This document shows, one piece after another, positions 52,523 through 62,302 of a stretch of 64,000 nucleotides of DNA; the stretch's first letter is position 1; every line of letters begins with the position of its first letter. The notes beneath the pieces are model-generated. The model was not told the origin of the DNA and did not search any database. It saw only the letters and a list, made by a program, of their open reading frames with translations. The DNA is from Cuniculiplasma sp052315315 (lineage in GTDB: Archaea; Thermoplasmatota; Thermoplasmata; Thermoplasmatales; Thermoplasmataceae), in NCBI GenBank assembly GCA_052315315.1, contig JBLSDE010000005.1:1-64000 (forward strand). The letters are read 5' to 3'. The translations under genes and the position numbers were made by a program.

Positions 52523-54400
52523 TTGCTGACAGAAGAAAAAATTACAATGGAACTGCTTCACAGGGAAGGACTGGCAAGAATAGGCCGTTTTAAAACTCCT
52601 CATGGATACGTGGATACACCAAACATAATGCCGGTGATAAACCCAAATATCCGCACACTGCCCATAGAGACCATGAAAAGAATGGGTATGCAGTGTATCA
52701 TTACGAATAGCTACATAATACGAAGAAATGCTGAATTAAGGGAAAGGGCATTAAAAGACGGACTTCACTCCCTGGTTGGATTTGACGGCCCCATAATGAC
52801 CGACTCAGGAACTTTTCAGAGTTATGTATACGGAGATGTGGAATTTCAAAATGCTGACACAGTGAAATTCCAAATTGATATTGGGAGCGATATTTCAACA
52901 ATTCTTGATATTTTCTCGACACCAGATAATACCTTGGAAGAGGCGTCATATGCCGTGGAGGAAACAAAAAGAAGAATGGAAGAGGTTGAGGCATTCAGTT
53001 ATGAATATAATGTTGCAGGGCCAATACAGGGTTCTGTATATCCTGATCTCAGGGCAAAAAGCGCAAGAATGATGTCTCAAACTTCTGCATCCTATCTTCC
53101 AATTGGGGGGGTAGTTCCACTGCTTGAGCAGTACAGATACAGTGACCTTGTGGACATAATAATCACGTCCAAGCTTAACTCCACTTTCTCAAAGCCAGTA
53201 CACCTCTTTGGGGGAGGGCATCCAATGTTCATGGGAATGGCAGTCCTCCTTGGTGTAGATATGTTTGATTCAGCCTCATACATTAAATATGCACGGGATG
53301 ACAGAATGCTTTTTCCTGAAGGGACAAGAGATCTGAAGGAATTAATGGAGATTCCAATATGGTCTCCACTTTACAGTAGGTATAATGCTTCGGAACTGAA
53401 GTCGCTTGATGATGAAGAGAGGAAGAGGGTGCTGGCAGAGCATAATTTATTTACAATTTACATGGAACTGGGAGAAATAAGGGAAAGAATAAGGGAGCAA
53501 ACTCTGTGGCAGTATGTGGAGGGTAAGGCCAGAAGCCATCCAGCCCTTATGCAGGCATTTAGAAGAATTTTAGATTATTCGGAAATGATGAATCCCTATA
53601 CGGAATTATATAGAAAATCACCTTTTTTCTATTTTGATGATCTTTCCGCCAGAACTCCATACGGCTACAGGATCCGTAACATGAGTAAGTCGCGAGATAA
53701 TTGCGTTGAAATTCCCAAAAAATACTGTCTTCCCGCAGGTCTGGATCAGAGTTTCATAAGGGATATTTATGAAAAATCCACAGACAATTTTTCATTTCCA
53801 TTTGGAGATTTAATGGTACCGGCAGAGATGGAGGAATCATATCCTATCCAGCAGTCCATAATTATCAACAGATTACCTGAGTCTTACCGGGGCACGAAAA
53901 TAGAAATCCAGGATGATGTAAAACAGAAGAGATACTTCCCCCTGGAAAAGATCAGGTTCCTGGCGGATCTGCAATTCGGAACAGGTTCAGGAAAGGCCCT
54001 ATTTGTTGATGATATTAAGATAGATATTTCGAAGAAAACCGGAAGGATAAGGACAATAAGACGGGGTGAGAAAATAATTGCAACCATGAGGGCCCACGAT
54101 GGATATCTTGCCCTTACAATGGATGGTGGAGAGGTTATCAGGCAATTTCACCGTGGAATTAAGAACAGAGTCAGGGTAACGGAAGAGAGTGCAAAATTTA
54201 ACTCCATGGGAAAATCCGTTTTTTATCAGTTTATTTTAGAATGTGATGAAGAAATTGTGCCTTATAATGATGTCCTTGTTGTCGATCCGGAGGATCATCT
54301 TGTGGCTGTGGGTCGAGCTCTTGCATCAGGAAAGGAAATGGGACAATATAAAAAGGGGATAGCTGTTACGATCAATCACCATAGGAAGGATACTTCCTAG
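52523..54400 (+). CDS. tgtA: Archaeosine tRNA-guanine transglycosylase TgtA lacking the zinc cysteines
   Basis: Exchanges guanine-15 of tRNA for preQ0 on the way to archaeosine. The catalytic TIM barrel is intact: IMTDSGTFQSY (Asp94), PIGGVVPLLEQY, HLFGGGHPMFM and GVDMFDSASYIKYA (nucleophile Asp249). The linker and C-terminal PUA domain (~500-580, with IATMRAHDGYLALT and MGKSVF) are present. The zinc site is not: positions corresponding to the three Cys are Ile279, Ser281 and Tyr284 (EIPIWSPLYSRY), while His307 in AEHNL remains. TTG start with GGTGA upstream; ATG at 52547 is an alternative. Confidence 0.92.
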   Translation: MLTEEKITMELLHREGLARIGRFKTPHGYVDTPNIMPVINPNIRTLPIETMKRMGMQCIITNSYIIRRNAELRERALKDGLHSLVGFDGPIMTDSGTFQSYVYGDVEFQNADTVKFQIDIGSDISTILDIFSTPDNTLEEASYAVEETKRRMEEVEAFSYEYNVAGPIQGSVYPDLRAKSARMMSQTSASYLPIGGVVPLLEQYRYSDLVDIIITSKLNSTFSKPVHLFGGGHPMFMGMAVLLGVDMFDSASYIKYARDDRMLFPEGTRDLKELMEIPIWSPLYSRYNASELKSLDDEERKRVLAEHNLFTIYMELGEIRERIREQTLWQYVEGKARSHPALMQAFRRILDYSEMMNPYTELYRKSPFFYFDDLSARTPYGYRIRNMSKSRDNCVEIPKKYCLPAGLDQSFIRDIYEKSTDNFSFPFGDLMVPAEMEESYPIQQSIIINRLPESYRGTKIEIQDDVKQKRYFPLEKIRFLADLQFGTGSGKALFVDDIKIDISKKTGRIRTIRRGEKIIATMRAHDGYLALTMDGGEVIRQFHRGIKNRVRVTEESAKFNSMGKSVFYQFILECDEEIVPYNDVLVVDPEDHLVAVGRALASGKEMGQYKKGIAVTINHHRKDTS

Positions 54401-55259
54401 ACTTTCTCTTCTGCAAATACTGGTCATACACTGTCCAGAACATTGCGGTAACCATTAAGGCTCCCCCGGCTATTGTATAATAACTGAGGGGGATTCCAGT
54501 TATAATTACTGAAAATATTGCTGCAAACACAGGCTCAGATACCATTATTATCCCAGCTTTTTCCGGCTTTACATACACCAGTGCCTTGTTGACGAGAAAA
54601 TAGGCTATTACTCCCGCAAAAATTGCGGTGAAAAGAACGCTAAAAATAACCATGGGTACCTGTAAATTTGCGTAGACCGGAAAGGAAGGTATCATAAGGG
54701 ATGAGAAAAGGAATACTGCAAGCATCTGATAGAATGTAAATTTCACCATTTCTATGTTGTTGTGTTTGGCCACATATATCATCTGAAGTGCGTATCCAAC
54801 TGCGCAGATCAATGTCAGAATATCTCCAAATTGAACAGCGGCATTATTAAGCTGCCCTCCGGTAATTATAACAAGACCCGCAACTGCTATTATTACTGCA
54901 AACCAGTCTGCTTTGGCAACCTTCATACGAAGAAATAGGAATGAAATAATCGGGACAAGAACAACATAGAGGCCTGTTATAAGACCAGAAATTGCAGGAG
55001 TTGTATAATAAAGGCCCACGGTCTGAAAATAATATCCCATAAAGAGGAAAAATCCCGCAGTTATCCCTTCACGAAAGCCAGAGAAATTGTATGGTCTGGG
55101 GATGAATGGAATCATGATCAGGGCCGAAATTCCAAACCTCACGGATAGAAATATTACGGGCGACATATATTCAAGAGACACTTTAATGAGTGGGAAAGTA
55201 ACGCCCCAGGAAAGGGTAGATATAATGATCAAAAATGAATATTTTATGTCATTCTCCAA
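54372..55259 (-). CDS. DMT-superfamily (EamA) transporter
   Basis: 295 residues with ten hydrophobic helices arranged as two EamA repeats: the first begins IISTLSWGVTFPLIKVSL, the second near GDILTLICAVGYALQMIYV, each ending with the S-G-L-x-x-GLY / EPVFAAIFSVIITG pattern. Such proteins move amino acids or other metabolites, commonly outward. The start is TTG, overlapping the geranylgeranyl reductase gene by 11 bases. The 3' end overlaps tgtA antisense by 29 bases. Confidence 0.85.
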   Translation of the reverse strand: MENDIKYSFLIIISTLSWGVTFPLIKVSLEYMSPVIFLSVRFGISALIMIPFIPRPYNFSGFREGITAGFFLFMGYYFQTVGLYYTTPAISGLITGLYVVLVPIISFLFLRMKVAKADWFAVIIAVAGLVIITGGQLNNAAVQFGDILTLICAVGYALQMIYVAKHNNIEMVKFTFYQMLAVFLFSSLMIPSFPVYANLQVPMVIFSVLFTAIFAGVIAYFLVNKALVYVKPEKAGIIMVSEPVFAAIFSVIITGIPLSYYTIAGGALMVTAMFWTVYDQYLQKRKSRKYPSYGD

Positions 55260-56403
55260 CTTTATCCCTCATGGGGATGAGAACGTGCCTCAGGATACCT
55301 GGACTTCTCATCAGAACATTAAGGACCACCCTTGAAGGGTAGTCTATATCACCAAGATTGTTTATTATTTCTGTAATTTTAGGATTTCCCAGTCTTCTTC
55401 CAAGCTCTACAAAGGATCTATCGCTTATTTTTGCGAACATTTTCTGTATCCTCAAGTCCCTTTTCAATTCCTTTCCAATCTCCTTTTTCCACATTACTTC
55501 ATACACTTTGAGAAAAGACTGCGAAAAATCACTATGATCGTATGCACCTGTTAGTGCTTCTGCTGCCTTTTGGCCGGAGATCATTCCTGTATAGATACCA
55601 CCACCACTGAGTGGTTTCACTATACCTCCTGCATCCCCTACAAGAAGCACACGATTTCCGTATGTTTTTTTGAGTGTGCTTATGGGTATAGGGCCACCTG
55701 TTATGGTGATCTTTGAAGGATTTCCCATCCTGGAATTAATATTTATAAATTTCTCCCTCGAAAGTCCAAATCCAGCAGTTCCTATTCTTGCCAGATCTCC
55801 CGCAGGTGTTGCCCATCCAAAAAATCCTCTGGAAAAGGATGAACCAAGATAGACATTTACGGAATCCTGATCATCCATCATTTTGGCACCATCGATCTGA
55901 TATGCAGAGATCATTCTTTCAATTCTCATTCCTGGGAACAGTATTTTTCTGGTTATACTATTTGCTCCATCTGCTCCAATAATTGCCATGGCATCTTCCT
56001 CCATAAGATTACCGCCTTCTCTGAATTTTATCCTGACTTTATCATTATTTACATTTACATCAATCATCCTGCTCTTCAATTTAAGTTCAGTTCCAGCGCC
56101 AGTGGCGAGTCCGGACAAATCCTGATCAAATCTATCTCTCTCGAGAACGTAACTTTCTTCATCCTTTCTTATGTGTATGCTGTTATCGTCAGGGAAAATG
56201 ATGTGGGCACCGTGCACCCTGTTAATAACCGATTTGGTACGGCTCATTTCTATAACCCTTCTGGATACGAGGCCAGTGCATTCCACGGGCTTGCCAACAG
56301 ATTCATGTTCCTCCAGCTGCAGAACCTTGAATCCCTTGAGGCTCAGATTATATGCTGCGAATGAACCTGCAGGCCCGGCTCCATTAATTATGAAATCATA
56401 CAC
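55249..56403 (-). CDS. Geranylgeranyl reductase family flavoprotein
   Basis: Saturates isoprenoid chains of archaeal ether lipids (digeranylgeranylglycerophospholipid reductase) or of quinone side chains. FAD-binding INGAGPAGSFAAYNL at the N-terminus, the family P-x-x-C-x-G box as KPVECTGLVSRR (~38-49), IIGADGANSITRK (~140) and LLVGDAGGIVKPLSGGGIYTG (~255), the last two being conserved FAD-contacting blocks. 384 residues. GTG start preceded by GAGGTGA. It follows polB by nine bases. Confidence 0.9.
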   Translation of the reverse strand: MYDFIINGAGPAGSFAAYNLSLKGFKVLQLEEHESVGKPVECTGLVSRRVIEMSRTKSVINRVHGAHIIFPDDNSIHIRKDEESYVLERDRFDQDLSGLATGAGTELKLKSRMIDVNVNNDKVRIKFREGGNLMEEDAMAIIGADGANSITRKILFPGMRIERMISAYQIDGAKMMDDQDSVNVYLGSSFSRGFFGWATPAGDLARIGTAGFGLSREKFININSRMGNPSKITITGGPIPISTLKKTYGNRVLLVGDAGGIVKPLSGGGIYTGMISGQKAAEALTGAYDHSDFSQSFLKVYEVMWKKEIGKELKRDLRIQKMFAKISDRSFVELGRRLGNPKITEIINNLGDIDYPSRVVLNVLMRSPGILRHVLIPMRDKVGE

Positions 56404-56412
56404 AGAGTCACC

Positions 56413-58773
56413 TCAGAAGAAGCTGTCCAGAGTACTTGTTTCCCTATTGTCTCCTGTTTTTTTCTGTGTCTTTTTCACTGATGCAAGATTTAAGGGTGTA
56501 CCGAGGCTTTCCAGTACTCTGTTTACCGTTTCCTCAACCCTGCGGGCATAATAGTTCCAATCAGGTTCATACTTAAATTCCTCTCCGTCAATATATGGTT
56601 CGACCTCCTGCGGTGTTCTGGAGCTGTCTGTTACTATCCAGGAGACCTTCATTCCAGGGATGAATCTTTCGCCACGCTCCTGTAGTTTCCTTGCAGCCCT
56701 TACACTTGCAAGAGAATCGGCATTTGCATAGGAATCTTCATCCTTTACTGATCTTGATATTACCAGTTTTTCCACACCTAGTGTCCTGTCACCCCTCAGG
56801 AGTCTCTTCACAATATCTTCTGAATATTCTCTTGCCCCCTCTATATTTCTTTTCATTAAGAAATCGAATACTGTTTGAAGTGCCTCACTTTGAAGATCGA
56901 AGGAATCTGTTCGTCTTACCTCATATCCACGCACCAGCATCTGTCCTTTGTCCTGTTCAGGATACACTATTGTTCCAACATATCTCTTCTTGGCACCATG
57001 GGAAAAAAATGGGTCCATTATTTTTTCAAATTCTATTGTGACCTGAAGTTCCTTTGAAATCTGTTCCGAAAGTTTTTTTCCTAAATCTATTGCTTCATTC
57101 ACACTTTTCTTTTTGGATTCAATAAAAACACTATCGGTATCACCATATATGACACGATAACCATTTTTTTTCAGGTCTTCTATAAGTTTCATTATCGTCT
57201 CCCTTGCAAAAGCAGTAACTGAAGCTCCAAGTTCAGGGTTTGTGAACCTGTAAAACGCTGATGCCAGGACTCCATAAAAGGTGTTCATCAGAATTTTCAG
57301 GGCATTCTGAACTCCGTCCAGATAGGCCTTTTGCTCCCCTGAGGAACTTTTCATCGCTCTCTTTACTTCATCCCTTCTGTCCATAAGGCTTTTTAACAAT
57401 TCAGGGACAATACCTCTCTTTACAGATGGGTCAAGAAATCTTGCTCCAGTTGGTGAAACAATACTCCCCTGCGGACTTAGTGTGGAGAAGCATATATTGT
57501 ATTTCATAATCATTGAGGGATACATGCTTTTAAAGTCAAGGACTATAACCATATCGTAAAGCCCGGCTCCAATGGATTCCACATGTCCACCTTCGATGGC
57601 TTTATCCTTCAAATTGGATGAGGATGTCATTGGAACTGCTATTCCTCTCCTGTCTGCAAGTCGTATAAGTAAGGAGTCAACGTAATTGCTTGTTCCTCCA
57701 TTTGTTGTATCTTCAAGAGGTAGCTTTGTCACAGTGGACATGAACATATTTCTCTCGACCACTCGCATCTTTTCCATTATCTGCCTTGTTAGATCTGCAT
57801 CCTTGATACAGTAATCAATAACCTCTTGCGGCCTATTTTCGTATTCCTCCACGATCCTGAGTCTGTCCACATCGTCCTTGCCCTCTCCCAGCAATTCCTG
57901 TGCTACAAAATTAAGTGTTTCGTGTTTTGGATGAAGATATTTCTTAACATTCCACCATACATCGCTTATGATCCTGCCTTTTGTCCTCCAGAACTGTCCA
58001 TTCACCCTTCTTGCCTTGCTTCTATCCCTGCCAATGTCCAGAGTAAGGTTATACCTTGACATTCTGTATTCTATTACTGGCAGATCATATCCGTCTATGT
58101 TGTAACCTATCAATATGTCGGGATCAACAGTGTATACCAGTTGATTAAAATTCCTGAGTACCTCTTCCTCCGAGCCCGTAAGACATCCCTTTTCCAGCTC
58201 CCCGTTCTTTCCATTTGAAATGGAATAGCCTATGATAAGTATTCTTCCATATTCCTCGTTATTTTGAGGTGGAAATGCATTTTCAATATCAAAACTTAAA
58301 ATCCTTACAGGAGGATTGAAATCTTCAACATTTTTTATTCCATCCCAGGAGGTTTCAATGGTTATATCCGTTGAATATTTTGGCTTTTCAACAGGTGTTC
58401 CTTCCACCTCTATGCAGGAGCCAAGATCGTGGTCGTATATGAATCTGTGATGGAATGGTATGTCAGCAGCTGCAATTCTTGAAACAAAGAGTTTTCTTAT
58501 CTCAGGAACCTTGTATGGGTGAGTAATATAAATTCTTTCAATATTACGATCCTGTCCATCATACCAGAGTTTCTTGCTCTCCATTCTTTTGAATTCAGGA
58601 TTATTTTTTATTCCTCTAATCTCGGCATCGGTGGGTTCAATCACATCAAAGTATGGATCAAAACCTCCACATAAAACCGTCACAGACCTTCCATCTTCCA
58701 TTCGTCCAAATAACTCCACTCTTATATCGTCCAGACGGTATGAGGCAGCAATAATCCTCATCTTTATTCGCAT
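56413..58773 (-). CDS. polB: Family B DNA polymerase
   Basis: Replicative/repair polymerase with 3'-5' proofreading, 786 residues. Exonuclease motifs: ILSFDIENAFPP (Asp-Ile-Glu), GYNIDGYDLPVI and YCIKDADLT. Polymerase motifs: VLDFKSMYPSMIM (~411), LKILMNTFYGVLAS and YGDTDSVF (~541). KKRYVGTIVYPE follows as expected. The C-terminus ends STLDSFF, a PCNA-interacting-peptide variant in which the leading Gln is replaced by Thr. Two in-frame ATGs (58773, 58761) are both possible starts. No intein. Confidence 0.95.
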   Translation of the reverse strand: MRIKMRIIAASYRLDDIRVELFGRMEDGRSVTVLCGGFDPYFDVIEPTDAEIRGIKNNPEFKRMESKKLWYDGQDRNIERIYITHPYKVPEIRKLFVSRIAAADIPFHHRFIYDHDLGSCIEVEGTPVEKPKYSTDITIETSWDGIKNVEDFNPPVRILSFDIENAFPPQNNEEYGRILIIGYSISNGKNGELEKGCLTGSEEEVLRNFNQLVYTVDPDILIGYNIDGYDLPVIEYRMSRYNLTLDIGRDRSKARRVNGQFWRTKGRIISDVWWNVKKYLHPKHETLNFVAQELLGEGKDDVDRLRIVEEYENRPQEVIDYCIKDADLTRQIMEKMRVVERNMFMSTVTKLPLEDTTNGGTSNYVDSLLIRLADRRGIAVPMTSSSNLKDKAIEGGHVESIGAGLYDMVIVLDFKSMYPSMIMKYNICFSTLSPQGSIVSPTGARFLDPSVKRGIVPELLKSLMDRRDEVKRAMKSSSGEQKAYLDGVQNALKILMNTFYGVLASAFYRFTNPELGASVTAFARETIMKLIEDLKKNGYRVIYGDTDSVFIESKKKSVNEAIDLGKKLSEQISKELQVTIEFEKIMDPFFSHGAKKRYVGTIVYPEQDKGQMLVRGYEVRRTDSFDLQSEALQTVFDFLMKRNIEGAREYSEDIVKRLLRGDRTLGVEKLVISRSVKDEDSYANADSLASVRAARKLQERGERFIPGMKVSWIVTDSSRTPQEVEPYIDGEEFKYEPDWNYYARRVEETVNRVLESLGTPLNLASVKKTQKKTGDNRETSTLDSFF

Positions 58774-58875
58774 TGCCTTTACATGTTATTCAGGATTTAA
58801 ATCTATTCCATTTCTTAGGGTTATTATCTTTCTTAGTAACAGAACTTTTATTTCTATATTTGTAATATCCAGTCA

Positions 58876-58958
58876 GTTCAGGGGAGCTGAAAGGCTGAGA
58901 GGATCCGTTGGATCGACCCTTTGAACCTGATCCGGGTAATGCCGGCGGAGGGATAAGA
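58876..58958 (+). promoter_or_regulatory. TPP (thi-box) riboswitch
   Basis: Near-consensus thiamine-pyrophosphate riboswitch: AGGGGAGC, the pyrimidine-sensing GGCTGAGA, an extra small hairpin GATCC-GTT-GGATC, then GACCCTTTGAACCTGATC, CCGGGTAATGCCGG (P5 arm contacting the pyrophosphate) and GGAGGGATAAG. It lies ~73 bases before the ATG of an MFS transporter. An unused complementarity between its TTGAACCT and the AGGTTTCAA around the Shine-Dalgarno site is noted separately. Confidence 0.95.
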
Positions 58959-59017
58959 TGGTAGAATACTCGTTATTTTGGATTACAGAAAGGCCTGCTA
59001 AATGTGTAATATTTTCT

Positions 59018-59025
59018 AAGGAGGT
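59018..59025 (+). promoter_or_regulatory. Strong Shine-Dalgarno site of the riboswitch-controlled gene
   Basis: AAGGAGGT, six bases before the ATG at 59032. Such a strong site is uncommon among first genes here, which are often leaderless. It fits control at the level of translation initiation. Confidence 0.7.
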
Positions 59026-59031
59026 TTCAAC

Positions 59032-60285
59032 ATGGCTATAAACAAAGGTAGCCTCTTTATTTCAACGTCCCTTTCTTTTGCTTTTTGGGGTGTCATTGCC
59101 ACATTGGGGCCACTGGCAGCATCGGGGTCCATAATTGGTGGGCTAAATCATCAGTATAAGGTATTTTTCCTCCTCTTAGGCCCTATAACAGTTCCTGCCG
59201 GAAATGTCATTATGGGGATTCTGGCAGATTTATTTGGCCGAAAAAAAATATTCACATTTACAATGTTTCTCTATACCATAGGGATTATAATTATAAGTAT
59301 AAGCTACAATGTAATTTTCCTGACAATTGGGTTGATACTTGCGGAATTTGGGGTAGGAGGAGAGGAACCATCTTCACTTTCCCTCATATCCGAGGAGACA
59401 AGTACAAAAAGGAGGCCCATATGGCTCACCATCATAACCAACTTCAACAATATAGGAAGTGCCCTGACAGCAGGATTATTTTTCATTGTAAACAACAATA
59501 TTGAGGACAGGATAATTCTCCTGGCATCATCTCTTGTGGTTATTTTCTCTATTCTGATAGTAAGGGGGAGAATACAGGAATCTCCAATATGGAGCAAAAG
59601 GGAAGGAAGGACTGTAGAAGGAGAAGTTCCCGCATCAACGTACGATTTCTCCACTGAAAGCGATATGAACATAGAAAAGGATCAGATAGAATACGCCGAA
59701 GGAAACAGGATTAAACCTAACTTCCTTTTTTCTTACATATTCTTAGGTGTAATAGGAATTTCCCAGTATCTAACCTTTGGACTCATGGCATACGTGATTG
59801 CTCCAGTAGAATTCCCCAGTACTTCCGAAGATGATCTCATAATACTTGTAGCTTTGATAGGTGCATCAGTTGCAGGCTTTTTTGCTGCACCACTCGTATC
59901 CGGGAGAAGAAAGGACTATACTTTATACTCATTTACTTTAGGTACCCTTACAATGGTAGTCATTATAGCACTTTTACCATATTTAGAAAATATGCTAGTA
60001 TTTCTTCCATTGCTTTTCGCGAACATGTTCATGAGTGAATTTGCATGGGCTTCCAGGTCAGTCTTGGAACCTGAGCTTTTCAAGACAAGTTACAGATCAA
60101 GTTCAATTGGTCTTGTACGATTATGGCCCATGGTTGCCTACCCTATATTTACCTATCTTACTTCATCAATGAATCTATTGAACTTCCTAGTGGTCAATTT
60201 GGGTCTCTGGGGGGCCGGTCTATTCTTTTCAGTAATTTGGTACATTTACGGGGTTGAAACTTACAATGCTTCAATAGACTATTAA
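59032..60285 (+). CDS. MFS transporter, probable thiamine (precursor) uptake, ThiT1-like
   Basis: 417 residues with ~12 helices. Motif A is present in the loop after helix 2 (GILADLFGRKK, ~62-72), and an acidic central loop (~200-230) separates the halves. The TPP riboswitch directly upstream identifies it as a member of the thiamine regulon; archaeal Thermoplasma species have MFS transporters under the same riboswitch. Import of thiamine or a breakdown product is therefore likely. No thiamine-synthesis genes lie nearby. Confidence 0.88.
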   Translation: MAINKGSLFISTSLSFAFWGVIATLGPLAASGSIIGGLNHQYKVFFLLLGPITVPAGNVIMGILADLFGRKKIFTFTMFLYTIGIIIISISYNVIFLTIGLILAEFGVGGEEPSSLSLISEETSTKRRPIWLTIITNFNNIGSALTAGLFFIVNNNIEDRIILLASSLVVIFSILIVRGRIQESPIWSKREGRTVEGEVPASTYDFSTESDMNIEKDQIEYAEGNRIKPNFLFSYIFLGVIGISQYLTFGLMAYVIAPVEFPSTSEDDLIILVALIGASVAGFFAAPLVSGRRKDYTLYSFTLGTLTMVVIIALLPYLENMLVFLPLLFANMFMSEFAWASRSVLEPELFKTSYRSSSIGLVRLWPMVAYPIFTYLTSSMNLLNFLVVNLGLWGAGLFFSVIWYIYGVETYNASIDY

Positions 60286-61132
60286 TTCATTCAAATTTTT
60301 CATAGAAATTCGTGAAATTTATTAAAATGGTCTCACAAATTTGCTTCATTGAGAAGTTTATAATTTGATCTAAGATCCTTAAAGACTGATTTCAACCCGC
60401 TCTCTATTTCTATGATTATTTATGCATTCTGCTGGAGAGATAACCAAATACTGCATCTATTTTTTATCTATCCTTATTCCGTTGAAGGGCTATTTATGAA
60501 GTTACATATAACTCTTCATATCCAAAAGATCTTCTAAACTCTAAATACTCTGTGTTAGGCATAAAAGAGAAAAATTAAATATTTCCGCTTTTGAATATAT
60601 GCAAAAATATGAATCGAAATGGAATGGAGAAATACAATTTTATTTCAAAAAAGGAAAAATGATTATCCTACCAGTTTAAATAAATTATGTTTGTATTATA
60701 TTTGTTAGATTATGCCTTGCTATCCCATAGCTATTTACTGAATTACTTATATTCTGAGTCCCCGTTTAATTCTGCTAATTTGTTTAATATAATTTTTATT
60801 AATTATTATTTGATACAAATCAATTTTATCTTTAAATCAATACGCTTCACTATTTTTGTAAATGTTTGAAAATAACTTTTTTTATGTTATCGCTATTGGT
60901 TATATGGCAGTTGAACAAGGGGATATCTCTGTAAATATGTCATTAATGAATATCACATATTAAAATAGGTTGAAATTAAGAAATAAACGCTCAGAAGAAC
61001 CTATGTTTCCTCAAAGAATCTAAATAAATATTAAACACTGTTTCAGGTTTATTCGAATTCAGTCAAATATATATCTATGGAATCGATGGAATTATTATAA
61101 TACGAATAATGTGATAAGGCTGATGAGAAAAA
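60286..61132. other. 847-bp AT-rich intergenic region
   Basis: No gene supported. A 60-codon open frame at 60687-60869 is almost entirely Phe/Ile/Asn/Tyr from AT-rich DNA and lacks a ribosome site. The last ~70 bases should hold the SHMT promoter, with a GGCTGATGAG stretch just before its ATG. No tRNA, riboswitch or repeat was recognised. Confidence 0.4.
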
Positions 61133-62302
61133 ATGGCACCTATGGTTGATATTGTGGACAGATACGAGAGATTTAGGAGAAATGTTTTGAATTTGCAGGC
61201 ATCAGAAAACTTTATCTGCTCCCATGTAAGAATGGCATTGGGATCAGATCTTGCAGCTCGTTATTCTCACATAATGCCAGATGGTCACAACGCTTATGGC
61301 GGAACAGAGAAGATCGAGGAAATATACAGTGAGGCTGAAACATCTGTTAAGAATCTTTTTCATTCAAAATTTGCTGAAATCAGACCTACCGGTGGCCATA
61401 TCGCAGCTGAAATATCAATTCTTTCTGTAGTTAAGAAAGGGGGAATTATAATGGCAATACCAGAGGAATTTGGGGGTTATACGGGATATATGCAGGCTTA
61501 TATTCCAGACATGTTTTCAATAAAATATGAGCCAATTCCATACAATGAGGAAACTCAGGAGATTTTGTACGACGATTTCGAGAAAAAAACTAAGGAACTC
61601 AAACCTCAGGCTATCATACTTGGACAGTCATTTTGTGTTCGTCACTACGATCTGAAAAGAATAAGAGAAATTGCTGATTCCATAGATGCAAAGGTTCTGT
61701 ATGACGGTTCCCATCCAATGGGTCTGATTGCCGGAAAAAAATTTCAGGCAGATGCCCTTCAATATTCCCATATACTTTACGGTTCAACTCATAAAACATT
61801 TTTTGGTCCACAGGGTGGAATTATATTGACAAACGATGAGGAACTATATTCCAAGATAGAAGAAAATACTGTGTGGAAAACATTTGATAACTATCATCCA
61901 AATCACGTGGCTGCTCTCGGTATAGCTGCTCAGGATCTTCTACAATTTGGTGAATCATACGCCTCATGGGTTGTCTCCAACTCTGTCAATCTTGCAAGAT
62001 CCCTTCAGGATTCAGGCATAAGTGTAAAATATTCTCCTTGGTATACGGAGTCTCATCAGGTCATACTTTCAAAAGAAAATACGCAAAAGTACGGCGACTT
62101 CAGGGAAATTAGCAGAAAATTGGGAAACAACAACATTATTGTTGACACTGAAGGCAGAGTCGGTACATCCGAGATTACAAGACTCGGCTTAACGGATATG
62201 ATGAAACTGGGCCAGGTAATTTCAGATGCAATCAAGGGAAAGGACGTAAGAAAGGATGTGACTGAGATACTGAGAAATACAGGCGTAAAATACTGTAGGT
62301 GA
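61133..62302 (+). CDS. glyA: Serine hydroxymethyltransferase
   Basis: PLP enzyme interconverting serine and glycine with transfer of a one-carbon unit to a pterin cofactor. Key blocks: LNLQASENFICS, the region DGHNAYGGTEKIEEIY, IRPTGGHIAAEIS, VLYDGSHPMGLIAG and LYGSTHKTFFGPQGG, in which the Lys (~221) binds PLP. At 389 residues it is shorter than bacterial GlyA (~415), lacking part of the C-terminal end. Its stop overlaps the CBS-domain gene by four bases (ATGA), so the two are co-translated. Confidence 0.92.
   Translation: MAPMVDIVDRYERFRRNVLNLQASENFICSHVRMALGSDLAARYSHIMPDGHNAYGGTEKIEEIYSEAETSVKNLFHSKFAEIRPTGGHIAAEISILSVVKKGGIIMAIPEEFGGYTGYMQAYIPDMFSIKYEPIPYNEETQEILYDDFEKKTKELKPQAIILGQSFCVRHYDLKRIREIADSIDAKVLYDGSHPMGLIAGKKFQADALQYSHILYGSTHKTFFGPQGGIILTNDEELYSKIEENTVWKTFDNYHPNHVAALGIAAQDLLQFGESYASWVVSNSVNLARSLQDSGISVKYSPWYTESHQVILSKENTQKYGDFREISRKLGNNNIIVDTEGRVGTSEITRLGLTDMMKLGQVISDAIKGKDVRKDVTEILRNTGVKYCR

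Noticed and set aside
60687..60869. 60-codon open frame in the AT-rich gap before SHMT
   Set aside because: Almost only Phe, Ile, Asn, Tyr and Leu from AT-rich DNA, no start context; not treated as a gene.
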